Shown: positions 16,475-25,269, numbered from the stretch's first letter. The stretch is DNA of 64,000 nucleotides from Streptomyces fradiae (GCF_041270065.1 NZ_CP065958.1:7812001-7876000), one strand, 5' to 3'. The notes: generated from the sequence alone by a model not told the origin. Program-made: numbers and translations.

Positions 16475-16837
16475 ATGTCCGAAAGCCTGCCCGCCGACGT
16501 GGCCGAGGTGCTGGAGGCGGTTCTGAAGCCGGACACTCCGGTTCACGCCGCGCTGCGGCGGCAGGTCCCGCACCTCAGCGTGCGAGGCCGCTGCACCTGC
16601 GGGTGCGGCACCGCCTACTTCGACCTCGACGCCGGCCGGGTCGCGCCCGCGCCCACCGGCGCGAGCACGGTCGTGGCGGCCGAGGCGCTGCTGTACACCG
16701 AGGCCGGCGAGTGTCCCGGTGAGGTGCTGGTGTTCACGCAGGGCGGCTACCTGGCGTGGCTGGAAGTCTGTTCCTGGAGCGACGACATCGAGGTGACCCT
16801 GGCCGCCGCGCGCCGCTGGCTGCGGGGACGCGCCTGA
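16475..16837 (+). CDS. Conserved hypothetical protein with CxCGC motif
   Basis: 120 residues, alpha/beta, with GRCTCGCGTAYFDL near residue 38 (three clustered cysteines) and a C-terminal YLAWLEVCSWSDD. No signal peptide or membrane span. I do not recognise a functional family. The start ATG 16475 lacks a clear ribosome site. It converges on the repeat protein on the other strand. Confidence 0.65.
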   Translation: MSESLPADVAEVLEAVLKPDTPVHAALRRQVPHLSVRGRCTCGCGTAYFDLDAGRVAPAPTGASTVVAAEALLYTEAGECPGEVLVFTQGGYLAWLEVCSWSDDIEVTLAAARRWLRGRA

Positions 16838-16917
16838 ACGCGGACCGCCCGGTCAGGGGACCCACCGGGGCGACCTCGCCGAACGACTCGTCACCCTCCC
16901 CTCACCGGTGCGACAGG

Positions 16918-18180
16918 TCAGCGGCCGTCGCGGCGCCACTTGTAGCGCCACGCCGTGCCGAGGCAGGTCTCCTCGTCGGAGAAGCCGGGCCGCGGCGGGC
17001 CGAGACGGCGTGCCGCTTCCACACACCGGTCGTCGTGGTGAAGAGCGAGCCCCTCCACGGCGACGAGCTGCACCCGGCGGTCCGCGTCGTCCAACAGCGC
17101 GGCCATCGCCTCGGTGAGGACGGGGGTGCGGTCCCGGCCCCAGCCGACGGTACGGCAGGCCTCCCGCCGGACCGTCGGGTCCCCGTCATCCATCAGCACC
17201 AGCAACGCCTCACGGACCTTCTCGGCGAGGGCGGACGGTTCCGGCCAGGTGCCGAGTCCGTTGGCCACCGCATGCCGGACACGGGCGTCCGGATGGCCGG
17301 CATGGGCGAGGAGCGCCGTGGCCGCCCGCGCGTCGGCGTGCTCTCCCAGCGCGATCAGCACCTCGATGAGGACGGCGAGGTCCGCCTCCTCCGCCGCCCA
17401 CGGGACGAAGAGCTCCAGGGCGGGGGCGGCGAACGCGTCCGCCTCGCTGTCGTCGAAGAGTTGGACCAGCCTCAGCACCCCGGCCCCGAACAGCCGGTGT
17501 GCCGGGTCGGGATGCGTACGCAGGGCCAGGGCGGCGGCCCAGGTCTCCTCCTCGCGCCGGTTCCCCAGGAGGCTGGTGGACGCCCACCAGGCGCTGTGGT
17601 CCTGGTCGTGCTCCAACGCTCGTGCCATGAGCTCCTCGAACGAGGCGCGGATCCCGAGCAGCTCCTCCAGGCGTGTGAGGATCGCCCCGTGCCCGTCCCG
17701 TACGGTCATGCCTCCGAGCGCGAGCTCCCCGACGGTGCAGTACTCGTCGTCCCGGACCCGGGCGCGGACAGGGGCCTCCTCACAGCCCGTACGCCGCCGG
17801 AGCTCGGCCTCGGCCCCCGCCTCGCGCCAGCGACGCGCGAGCTCCCGCGCCTCGCGGAGCTCGGCCGTGGAGTACCGGCCCAGGAGCCGGTGGTCCAGAA
17901 GCGCCTCGACCAGCCCGGGCGACCCGCAGTCGACCGCCTCACCGAGCGGCACCAACGCGTCGGGGCCGCACTCGCCGGGATCCGCGCCGTGCTGGACCAG
18001 CAGTTGGGCGATGTACCCGGCGTGCGCGCGGACGGCCAGGGAGAACGCGGCCTCCAGCATGTCGCGATCCTGGTTGTGGTGAAGCAGAAGCTCCACTTCA
18101 GCCGGATCTCCGCCCCGGACCGCGCAGATCAGCGCGCACTCGCCGTCCCCCGCACCACCCGCGCCCGCCCGCATGCCCAT
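16918..18180 (-). CDS. Ankyrin- and HEAT-repeat protein
   Basis: 420 residues. The N-terminal third has ankyrin-like units (ALICAVRGGDPAEVELLLHH, AAFSLAVRAHAGYIAQLLVQHGADP, LGEAVDCGSPGLVEALLDH). The rest has HEAT-like helical pairs (HPDARVRHAVANGLGTW, DGDPTVRREACRTVGWG, DADRRVQLVAVEGLALH). Both are protein-interaction scaffolds, so a cytosolic adaptor role is likely; partners are unknown. The start is ATG 18180 (MGMRAG); a second ATG is 6 nt inside. The mixture of the two repeat types is common in Streptomyces 'HEAT repeat domain' proteins. Confidence 0.75.
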   Translation of the reverse strand: MGMRAGAGGAGDGECALICAVRGGDPAEVELLLHHNQDRDMLEAAFSLAVRAHAGYIAQLLVQHGADPGECGPDALVPLGEAVDCGSPGLVEALLDHRLLGRYSTAELREARELARRWREAGAEAELRRRTGCEEAPVRARVRDDEYCTVGELALGGMTVRDGHGAILTRLEELLGIRASFEELMARALEHDQDHSAWWASTSLLGNRREEETWAAALALRTHPDPAHRLFGAGVLRLVQLFDDSEADAFAAPALELFVPWAAEEADLAVLIEVLIALGEHADARAATALLAHAGHPDARVRHAVANGLGTWPEPSALAEKVREALLVLMDDGDPTVRREACRTVGWGRDRTPVLTEAMAALLDDADRRVQLVAVEGLALHHDDRCVEAARRLGPPRPGFSDEETCLGTAWRYKWRRDGR

Positions 18181-18271
18181 GGACCTGTGCCCCCGTACCC
18201 CTGTACCCCCGTGGTGTTCCCGCAGCTCAGTGTAGGGGCGAGGAATCCGCTCGACAGGAGAGATCACGCTG

Positions 18272-19162
18272 GTGTCGATCCGCGCGCTCCCGTACCGTCG
18301 GCGCGTGATGATCCACAGCAGTGCTCCCCGCCGGCTCGGTGTTCCCGCCCCGCAGGCGCGGCTGCGGTTCGAGGAAGAGCAGCGGGGGGCCGGCGGCGGG
18401 CCGGGGCGCAGGTTGCTCGTGGTCGACGGGGACCCGGCCTTCGAGCTGAGCAACTGGTGCGGGACGTGCCCGTTCCTGTTCCGGAGGCTGGAGACCGCCG
18501 CTCAGACGCTCTCACTGGAGAGCATGCGGGATCGGCTCACCGGCACACCGCCCGGTCTGGACGCACTGGTCACCGGCGGTGTCATCGACGCGTTCGCCGC
18601 CCTGCTGCCAGAGGGTGACTACCTTCCGATGCTGCTCCAGGTCGAACCCCGGCTCACCGTCCCGGGCCGGGACGGCGACTACTTCAGCGGCGAGCAGGTG
18701 GACACCTGGGGGCTCGACCAGTTCTGGGGCCTGCCGGAATACCCGCACACGCCGTACTACCGGACCTTCGAGACCGGGGTCGACGCGTCCGCCCACCTCT
18801 ACGAGTTCGTCGTCCCGATGGTGCCGCCGACGTGGAACGAGCGGCAGCGCGTAGAGGAGTACGCCGAGCTCATGGGCGGGGGAGCGGTCCCGACGGCCGT
18901 CGCGGTGTCCACACTCGACGTGTGCGAACCCGCCTCCGGCCCGGCGGCCGACCACTACCGGCACTGGGGCCTCACCCACTTCCTCCTCGACGGCCACCAC
19001 AAGATGGAGGCCGCGGCCACCACCGCCCGCCCGGTGCGGCTGCTGTCGCTCCTGGCGCTCGGCGAAGGCCTGGCCGCGGCCGAGGACTGCGCCCTGTTGC
19101 CCACCGTGCGCGCCCGGCACGACTCGCCCCGAACACCTGCCCGCCTACCTACGCGCGGTTGA
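18272..19162 (+). CDS. Conserved hypothetical protein
   Basis: 296 residues. It has no signal or membrane segment. Notable stretches are NWCGTCPFLFRRLE (CxxC) near residue 63 and HYRHWGLTHFLLDGHHKMEAA near 229, which are rich in His and aromatics and could be a metal or active site. I do not recognise the family. The start is GTG 18272, with AGGAG 10 nt upstream; ATG 18308 is the alternative. It ends 49 nt before the OleA-like gene on the same strand, but nothing shows it belongs to that operon. Confidence 0.6.
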   Translation: MSIRALPYRRRVMIHSSAPRRLGVPAPQARLRFEEEQRGAGGGPGRRLLVVDGDPAFELSNWCGTCPFLFRRLETAAQTLSLESMRDRLTGTPPGLDALVTGGVIDAFAALLPEGDYLPMLLQVEPRLTVPGRDGDYFSGEQVDTWGLDQFWGLPEYPHTPYYRTFETGVDASAHLYEFVVPMVPPTWNERQRVEEYAELMGGGAVPTAVAVSTLDVCEPASGPAADHYRHWGLTHFLLDGHHKMEAAATTARPVRLLSLLALGEGLAAAEDCALLPTVRARHDSPRTPARLPTRG

Positions 19163-19211
19163 GTAGCAGCGCTCAGGCGGCCCGTCCCGCCCCGCTCGTA
19201 GCGTCCAGAAC

Positions 19212-20243
19212 ATGGACACAGACCATGCTGCTCCCGCCCCGATATCGCGCCGGGTGGGGATCACCGCGGTGGCTTCCGCCCTCCCCGGGCGGGAAGTGAC
19301 GTCGCGTCGGCTTCAGGAACGGATCACCGCCGCCTCCGGCCTCACGCTGCCGGAGCGGATGCTCGAACGGGTCACCGGGATCGAGACGCGCCGGGCGGTC
19401 GGGGAGGGGGAGTACGCCTCGACGCTCGCGGTGCGGGCCGGGCGTGCGGCGCTTGAGCGGGCCGGGCTCGTGCCGTACGACGTGGATCTGCTGGTGTTCG
19501 CCTCGGCCACGCGGGACGTGGTCGAGCCGGCGACCGCGCACATCGTGCAGGCGGAACTCGGCTCCCGGTCCCACGCGTTGGACGTCACGAACGCGTGCAA
19601 CAGCTTCGTCAACGGCATCGACACCGCCCGGGCGATGATCCTCGCCGGCCGCGCACGACGCGCCCTGGTCGTCACGGGGGAGACCCCGAGCCGCGCCGTT
19701 CGGTACGCACCGTCCGGCGCCGACCAGCTCCGCGACGGGTTCGCCGGCTACACCTTCGGCGACGCCGGGGCCGCGGTCGTCCTGGAGGCGGTCGACCGCG
19801 GCGGCATCCTCGACGTGGACACCGAGACGCACTCCGAGCACTGGTCGGTCGGCGGCATCTTCGGCGGCGGCTCCCGTCACCCCCGCGGCGACGAGCACAC
19901 GTACTTCCACGGCGACGGCGGCGAACTGCGCGAGGTGTTCGAGAAGGTCGGCACCTCGGTGCTCGACCGGATGCGGCAGCGCACCGGCCTCGCCTGGGGC
20001 GACTTCCGGTACGTGCTCGTGCACCAGGTCACCGTGCCGTACCTGGACCGGTTCGTGGAGCTCACCGGCGTCCCCCGGGACCGGCTCGTCGTCACGGTAC
20101 CCGAGCTCGGCAACATGGCCAGCGCCACCCTCGGCGTCCAACTCGACCGCGTCCACGAGCGGTTGCGCCCCGGCGACCGGGTCCTGTTCGTCGGACTCGG
20201 CGGCGGCGTGAGCATCATGACGATGGTCTGGGAGAAGGCATGA
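19212..20243 (+). CDS. OleA-like thiolase / 3-oxoacyl-ACP synthase III family
   Basis: 343 residues with the KAS III/thiolase triad: C129 in DVTNACNSF, H271 in VLVHQVTVPYLDRF, and N301 in LGNMASATLG. E105 in VVEPATAH sits where OleA enzymes carry a catalytic Glu (inference). TGETPSR and DGFAGYTFGDAGAAVVLE follow the KAS III layout. OleA joins two acyl-CoAs by non-decarboxylating Claisen condensation, giving a 2-alkyl-3-keto acid. The next genes encode OleC- and OleD-like enzymes, which favours this reading over plain fatty-acid priming. The stop overlaps the next start (ATGA). Confidence 0.8.
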   Translation: MDTDHAAPAPISRRVGITAVASALPGREVTSRRLQERITAASGLTLPERMLERVTGIETRRAVGEGEYASTLAVRAGRAALERAGLVPYDVDLLVFASATRDVVEPATAHIVQAELGSRSHALDVTNACNSFVNGIDTARAMILAGRARRALVVTGETPSRAVRYAPSGADQLRDGFAGYTFGDAGAAVVLEAVDRGGILDVDTETHSEHWSVGGIFGGGSRHPRGDEHTYFHGDGGELREVFEKVGTSVLDRMRQRTGLAWGDFRYVLVHQVTVPYLDRFVELTGVPRDRLVVTVPELGNMASATLGVQLDRVHERLRPGDRVLFVGLGGGVSIMTMVWEKA

Positions 20244-20980
20244 GCGCCCTGTGGGTGGTGGTGCCCGCGCACCAGGAAGCCGCGCGGATCGGCGCCACGC
20301 TCGACGCGCTCGCGGACCAGCACGACCGTGACTTCACCCTCGTCGTCGTGGACAACGCCTCCAGCGACAACACCGCCGACGTCGCCCACGCGTTCGCCCG
20401 CCGCGCGCCCTTCCCCGTCCACGTCCTGCGCGAACCGGAGAAGGGCGTCGGCTGCGCCGTCGACACCGGCTTCCGCTACGCGATCGAGCACGGCGCGACC
20501 CACCTCGCCCGCACCGACGCCGACTGCCTGCCACACCCCGGCTGGACCGCCGGTGCCCGCGCCGCCCTGCGGCACGGCGCCGGACTCGTCTGCGGCCGCA
20601 TCGACGCCCGCCGCGACGAGCACGGGCCGCTCGGCCGGGCCGCCTTCCGCGCCCTGGTCCGCGTCGCCGCGTTCTTCGGCCGCATACGCCCCGCCCACCA
20701 CCGCCGCCACGGCTACCTCGCCCCGTACCGGATGCACGCCGGCAACAACATGGCCGTCACGGCCACCCTGTACGAAGCCGTCGGCGGCATGCCGCGCCGC
20801 CCTTCCCCCACCGACCGGCTCTTCCTCAACCGGGTACGCCGCCACACCACCGCCATCGTCCACGCCCCCGACATGGTCGTGGAGAACTCCACCCGCCGAC
20901 TGCGCGCCTACGGCCTCGTGGGCACCGCCCGCTGGTACCTCGACAAGGGCCCCGGCCACCACGGAGAGGACCCGCGCTGA
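20240..20980 (+). CDS. Family 2 glycosyltransferase
   Basis: 246 residues with a GT-A fold: VVVPAHQEAARIGATLDAL, then VVVDNASSDNTADVA, and the metal-binding DADC (DxD-type) at about 92-95. NNMAVTATLYEAVGGMP is a typical acceptor-side motif. There is no membrane span. It could glycosylate the product of the ole-like pathway, or a lipid. The ATG overlaps the oleA stop by 4 nt, and its TGA overlaps the next ATG, so it is locked into the operon. Confidence 0.85.
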   Translation: MSALWVVVPAHQEAARIGATLDALADQHDRDFTLVVVDNASSDNTADVAHAFARRAPFPVHVLREPEKGVGCAVDTGFRYAIEHGATHLARTDADCLPHPGWTAGARAALRHGAGLVCGRIDARRDEHGPLGRAAFRALVRVAAFFGRIRPAHHRRHGYLAPYRMHAGNNMAVTATLYEAVGGMPRRPSPTDRLFLNRVRRHTTAIVHAPDMVVENSTRRLRAYGLVGTARWYLDKGPGHHGEDPR

Positions 20981-22476
20981 TGCTCGACACCCTCGCCCAC
21001 ACCCTGCGCCGCCACCCCGAGCGGCCCGGCGTCCTCGGCACCACCCGCACCGGCGCCGTACGCACCAAAGCCACCTTCGGCGATCTGGCCGACCTCGCCG
21101 ACCACTGCACCGCCGCTCTGCACGGGCGGGGCATCGGACGCGGCAGCACCGTCGGCGTCGCCGTACGGCCCGGGCCCCGCGCCCTCGCCGTGATGCTCGC
21201 CGTGCACCGGCTCGGCGCCCGGGCCGCCGTGCTCGACCCCGGCGCCGGACCCGACGTGCTGCGCGCCCGGCTCGCCCTGGCCCGCCCCGATCTCGTCCTC
21301 GCCGACGCCACCGCCCAGGCCGTCGCCGGCTGGGCCCGCCCGCTCGCCCGCCGCGCCCGCCTGGCCCTGCCGGACCTCGCGGAGCTCGGGCCGGTCGCCA
21401 CCCTCGGTCCCCGGCTGCCCGGCTGCGCCCCCGCCCTGGAGACCGGCCCGCGAACCGGACCGCTGCCGCCCCCGGTGGACGAGGACGGCGACGCCGTCAT
21501 CGTCTTCACCTCCGGCACCACCGCACGGCCCCGCGCCGTCGTCCACACCCGCTCCTCGCTCGCCGCCGGCATGACGACGGTCGCCGGGCTGGTACGGCCC
21601 CGAGCCGGGCGGCCCGTCCTCGGCGGCACCTTCTTCGTCCTGCTGCCGTCCCTCGCGAGCGGCGCACCGGTCGCGCTGCCCGCCCGCTCCGTACCCGTCC
21701 TCCGCCGCCAGCTGAGCCGACTCGCCCCGCAGGCCACGTATCTGACGCCGCCGCAGATCCGGCGGCTCCTCGCCGGCGGCGGGCGGTTCACCGGCCGCGT
21801 GTGGACCGGCTCGGCCCCCGCGAGCAGCGACCTCCTCACCCGCGTCAAGCACGCCGGCGCGGACGAGGCCTGGGGCGTCTACGCGCTGACCGAACTGTTC
21901 CCGGCCGCAGCCGTCGAACAGGCCGACAAGTCCGCCTTCACCGGCGACGGAGACCTCGTCGGCACACCCCTCCCGGGCGTGACGGCCAAGACCGACGCCT
22001 CCGGCGAACTGCTCCTCTCCGGCCCCGCCGCCCGCGACCGCTACCTCGGCGAGGACCCCGACCCCTGGGTCGCCACCGGCGACCGGGCACGCCTCGACCA
22101 CGGCCGGATCGTCCTCGAAGGCCGCCGCAAGGACATGATCCTGCGCCACGCCGAGAACATCTATCCCGGTCTGTACGAGCCCGGGCTCCACGTCCCCGGC
22201 GTCGAACTGGCCCTGCTCGTGGGCGTACCCGCAGGCGACGGCGACGAACGCCTGGTCGCCGTCGTCCAGCCGAGCGCCGGCGCGGAACGCCAGGCGCTGC
22301 GGGCGGCCCTGGCCGGGCCGCTGGAGCGCATGGGCACAGCCCGGCCGGACGCGGTGCTCCTCGCCGACATCCCGCTCTCCGGCCGCTCCCTGAAGCCGGA
22401 CCGCGCCGCGACGGCGCGCCTCGCCGCCCGCCGCCTGGCCGAACGCACCGAACGGACCGAACGGACCCGAGGATGA
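20980..22476 (+). CDS. OleC-like AMP-dependent synthetase (possible beta-lactone synthetase)
   Basis: 498 residues of the ANL superfamily. The P-loop-like VIVFTSGTTARPRAVVHT lies near 171, YALTELFPAAAVEQ follows in the middle, VATGDRARLDHGRIVLEGRRKDMILRHAENIYP is the hinge, and the C-terminal lysine is in GRSLKPDR. OleC enzymes ('fatty acid CoA ligase family') use ATP to close 2-alkyl-3-hydroxy acids into beta-lactones. The OleA and OleD partners in the same operon make this more likely than a simple acyl-CoA ligase. It is slightly shorter than characterised OleCs (about 550). ATG overlaps the preceding TGA. Confidence 0.78.
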   Translation: MLDTLAHTLRRHPERPGVLGTTRTGAVRTKATFGDLADLADHCTAALHGRGIGRGSTVGVAVRPGPRALAVMLAVHRLGARAAVLDPGAGPDVLRARLALARPDLVLADATAQAVAGWARPLARRARLALPDLAELGPVATLGPRLPGCAPALETGPRTGPLPPPVDEDGDAVIVFTSGTTARPRAVVHTRSSLAAGMTTVAGLVRPRAGRPVLGGTFFVLLPSLASGAPVALPARSVPVLRRQLSRLAPQATYLTPPQIRRLLAGGGRFTGRVWTGSAPASSDLLTRVKHAGADEAWGVYALTELFPAAAVEQADKSAFTGDGDLVGTPLPGVTAKTDASGELLLSGPAARDRYLGEDPDPWVATGDRARLDHGRIVLEGRRKDMILRHAENIYPGLYEPGLHVPGVELALLVGVPAGDGDERLVAVVQPSAGAERQALRAALAGPLERMGTARPDAVLLADIPLSGRSLKPDRAATARLAARRLAERTERTERTRG

Positions 22477-23645
22477 CCGCGCCCGTCAGTACGCCGCCGC
22501 CACTGGCAGCCGCGCCCGCCGCCCTCCGCGCCGCCCGCCGCCGCGACCGCCGCGTCTACACCCGCTCCCACCCCGTGCTGTTCGCCCTCCTCGCCGCCAC
22601 CCGCCGCCGCGCGGTCACCCGGATCGGCGGCGCGGTCCTGGTGCACGGCCCCGACGCGTACCGCCAGGCCCTCACCCGTATCCCGCTGGACCGCACCGCA
22701 GCCGGCACCACCGGCGGCGCGGCCCGCGAACTCTCCACCGGCGGCACGCTGTTCGACCAGGAGGGAACCGGGCACCGCGCCACCCGGCGGGCGGTCGCCG
22801 ACGGCCTCGGCGCGGCCGGGGTGGAACGGCTGCGCCCGGTGTGGCGGGACATCCTTGCCCGCCGGCTCGCCCCGCTCGCCGCAGGGCGCGAGACCGACCT
22901 CGTACCGCTGGCGCGCGAAGTGGCCGGTGCCACCGTCCGCGCGCTCCTGGGCACGACCGCCGACCCGGAGGCGCTCGCCGAGGCGGCCGCCCGGGCCGCG
23001 GCCGCCGCCGTACGCGACCACCTCCCCGGGCCCCGACGGCCCGGCACCGCGCGGGCGGCCGTCGCGGCGACGGCACGCCTGCAGGCTCTGCTCGATCCGC
23101 CCGGCGGGCCGGACGAGGCGGGCGACACGGCGCTGCGGGCCATGCTCACCGTCGCCGCCGTCAACACCACCGTCGCCGCCCTGCCCCGCGCCGCCGCCTG
23201 GTGCGCCGACGCCGGGCTGTGGGACCAGGCGGCGGACGACCGGCTGCGCCCGGCCCTGGTGGACGAACTCCTGCGCGTGGTCGCCCCGTCCCCGCTGCTG
23301 CCCCGCGTGGCGGCGGCCGACGCCGATCTCGACGGCTGTCCCGTACGAGCCGGAGACCGCCTCATCCTGGTGGCCCGGCACGCCGCGCGGGCCCACACCG
23401 CACCACCCGACGCCCACCACCCGGCACCGCCCGCCGTGGCCCACCTCGTCTTCGGCGCCGGCAGCCACGCCTGCCCCGGCGCCCGCCTGGCCCGCGCCCA
23501 ACTCGACGACGCCCTCGCCGCACTGGCCCCCTACTGCCCCGTCGTCACCGGCGCCCGCGTCGACCGGACCGCGGCCCTGCCGGGTTGGCGCTCGCTCACG
23601 GTGCGAGCGACCGACGACCGTCACCGATCCCGGGAGTCCCGATGA
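22473..23645 (+). CDS. Cytochrome P450
   Basis: 390 residues. The heme loop FGAGSHACPG has the thiolate C334, and the K-helix ExxR is ELLR. The I-helix reads AVNTTVAAL, so the usual acidic residue of the acid-alcohol pair (A/G-G-x-D/E-T) is absent although a Thr remains. This can accompany unusual oxygen-activation chemistry. There are no N-terminal membrane anchor and no dedicated ferredoxin nearby. It is coupled by ATGA to the OleC-like gene and likely oxidises the ole product. Confidence 0.88.
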   Translation: MTAPVSTPPPLAAAPAALRAARRRDRRVYTRSHPVLFALLAATRRRAVTRIGGAVLVHGPDAYRQALTRIPLDRTAAGTTGGAARELSTGGTLFDQEGTGHRATRRAVADGLGAAGVERLRPVWRDILARRLAPLAAGRETDLVPLAREVAGATVRALLGTTADPEALAEAAARAAAAAVRDHLPGPRRPGTARAAVAATARLQALLDPPGGPDEAGDTALRAMLTVAAVNTTVAALPRAAAWCADAGLWDQAADDRLRPALVDELLRVVAPSPLLPRVAAADADLDGCPVRAGDRLILVARHAARAHTAPPDAHHPAPPAVAHLVFGAGSHACPGARLARAQLDDALAALAPYCPVVTGARVDRTAALPGWRSLTVRATDDRHRSRESR

Positions 23646-23767
23646 CCACGATCGCTGTCACCGGCGCGAGCGGCTCTGCTCGCGGCGCCGACGTCCTGTG
23701 CCTCGGCCGGCGCTCGCTCGGCGTGCGTGCGGCTGCCATCCGTCACCGATCCCCGGAGTCCCGATGA
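23642..23767 (+). pseudogene. Degenerate partial duplicate of the oleD 5' end
   Basis: A 41-codon reading frame starts MTTIAVTGASG and continues with ARGADVLCLGRR, copying the first 33 residues of the oleD-like gene with an internal 11-codon deletion. It then runs into a second copy of the P450 3' end (RHRSPESR instead of RHRSRESR). Offset between copies is 122 bp. Its ATG overlaps the P450 stop and its TGA overlaps the intact oleD ATG, so ribosomes can still step across. Confidence 0.8.
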
Positions 23768-24693
23768 CCACGATCGCCGTCACCGGCGCCAGCGGCTTCT
23801 GCGGTTCCCACGTCGCCGCCACCGCCGCCGCTCGCGGGGCCGATGTCCTGTGCGTCGGCCGGCGCCCCGGCCCCGTCGGCCGGCACGTCCCCTGGGACGC
23901 CACGCGCGAGGACCCCGACCTGTCCGGGGCCGACCTCGTCGTGCACTGCGCGGCGGCCGTCGGCGACCCGGTGCCTGGCTCACCGGCCGAGGCCATCCTG
24001 CAGGCCGTCAACGTCGACGGCACGGCACGGCTGCTCCGGGCCGCCGGCGGCCGGCCGGTGGTGTGGGTGAGCAGTGCCAGCGTCTACGCCCCCGGGCCGG
24101 GACGTACCCGGATCACCGAGGACCATCCGGTGCGCGGGCACCTGAACGCGTACGGCCGCACCAAGGCCGCCGGCGAGGCGCTGGCGCTCGCCGCGGGCGC
24201 CGTGGTGCTGCGGCCGCGGGCGGTGTACGGGCCCGGGGACCCGCATCTGGTGCCCCGGTTGCTGTCCCGGGTCCGCCGTGGGCTGCTGATGCTGCCCGGC
24301 CCCAGCGTCCGCCTCAGCCTGACCGCCGTCGAGAACCTCGCCGACGCCTGTCTGACGGCCGCCGGCTGGCCGCCCGGCGCGTACAACATCGCCGATCCCG
24401 TCCCGTACGAGCGCGACGACGCGATCCGCACAGTGCTGCGCGCCCACGACACCCGCGCCCGCATCGGCCACCTGCCGCTGCCGCTCGCCCGGGCCGCGGC
24501 GACCGCCGCCCAGAGCCTCGCCCGGCCGCGCCCGCACGCCGAGCCGGCGCTCACCCGCTACGCCGTCGACCAGCTGGCGCACTCCGTCGTCCTGGACGTG
24601 TCCCGGGCACAGGCCCAGGGGTGGCGGGCGGAGCGCACGCTCGCCGACTACCGGGGCGGGAGCACCCGTTTGGCGCCGAGCCGGACCCGGTAG
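23764..24693 (+). CDS. OleD-like NAD(P)-dependent epimerase/dehydratase-family reductase
   Basis: 309 residues of an extended SDR. The cofactor site is VTGASGFCGSH (7-17), then HCAAAVGDP, the catalytic SSASVYAP, and Y130-x3-K134 in YGRTK. LRPRAVYGPGDP and a C-terminal NIADP region follow. OleD reduces the 2-alkyl-3-keto acid from OleA to the 3-hydroxy acid used by OleC. It is the last gene of the coupled operon, and its 3' end overlaps the convergent peptidase gene by 46 nt. Confidence 0.8.
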   Translation: MTTIAVTGASGFCGSHVAATAAARGADVLCVGRRPGPVGRHVPWDATREDPDLSGADLVVHCAAAVGDPVPGSPAEAILQAVNVDGTARLLRAAGGRPVVWVSSASVYAPGPGRTRITEDHPVRGHLNAYGRTKAAGEALALAAGAVVLRPRAVYGPGDPHLVPRLLSRVRRGLLMLPGPSVRLSLTAVENLADACLTAAGWPPGAYNIADPVPYERDDAIRTVLRAHDTRARIGHLPLPLARAAATAAQSLARPRPHAEPALTRYAVDQLAHSVVLDVSRAQAQGWRAERTLADYRGGSTRLAPSRTR

Positions 24694-25073
24694 CGCTCCC
24701 GCGCCGCGAAGTCCGCCGCCGCCCACACCGCCGGGCGCCCGACCTCCGCGCACAGATGGAGGATCGCGTCGTCCCCGGCGTGAACGCCGACATGGGCGCC
24801 GTAGGCCCGGTCGGTGGAGTTGAACAGGACCAGGTCCAGGGGGCGGGGGACCGGCACCTGGACCGTCGCCTCCGTGTCGCTCCAGAGCTCGGAGGAGCGC
24901 AGCTCGGGCGGCGTCAGGCCGAAGTGCCTGAGCACCTCGTACGCGTACAACTGGCAGTTGGCGCCCGCCGCGAGGCCCGGCCGGGCGGCCACGGCCGCAG
25001 AGCCCGGGTAGCGCGCACCGTCGTACCGGACGGCCCAGAAGTCCCCCGGAAGGGCGGCGATGATCGACCCCAT
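24648..25073 (-). CDS. NlpC/P60-like peptidase, start uncertain (possible frameshift)
   Basis: 141 residues from ATG 25073. ANCQLYAYEVLRHFGL supplies a Cys at the N-terminal helix, and YGAHVGVHAGDDAILHLC supplies the His and acidic side, the layout of NlpC/P60 or CHAP-like cysteine peptidases. The visible start begins abruptly inside a helix. Just upstream the minus strand has a 31-codon frame (25085-25180, GTG start) ending GPALDAGAALR. It joins naturally to the sequence before the ATG (TPLTRTEMGS) if one base were restored. This suggests a frameshifted or mis-started gene. No signal peptide is seen. Confidence 0.6.
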   Translation of the reverse strand: MGSIIAALPGDFWAVRYDGARYPGSAAVAARPGLAAGANCQLYAYEVLRHFGLTPPELRSSELWSDTEATVQVPVPRPLDLVLFNSTDRAYGAHVGVHAGDDAILHLCAEVGRPAVWAAADFAARERYRVRLGAKRVLPPR

Positions 25074-25269
25074 CTCGGTGCGGGTCAGCGGAGTGCCGCG
25101 CCCGCGTCGAGCGCCGGGCCCACCCGGCCGGTCACCGCGGCGACGGCCTGGATGCCGGAGGCGGCAGGGGTCTCGGTCACGGGGCGATGCTGCCACAGCA
25201 GCACGCCACCGCGCGGCGCCCGGGGCCCGCGTCCTTCGCCCGCCGCCCCGGATGTGGCACGGTGAAGCC

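Noticed and set aside
20328..22470. Long plus-strand open frame running into the P450 frame
   Set aside because: Only the part from 22473 is real P450. The upstream portion is an Arg/Pro-rich shadow of the GT2 and OleC-like genes.
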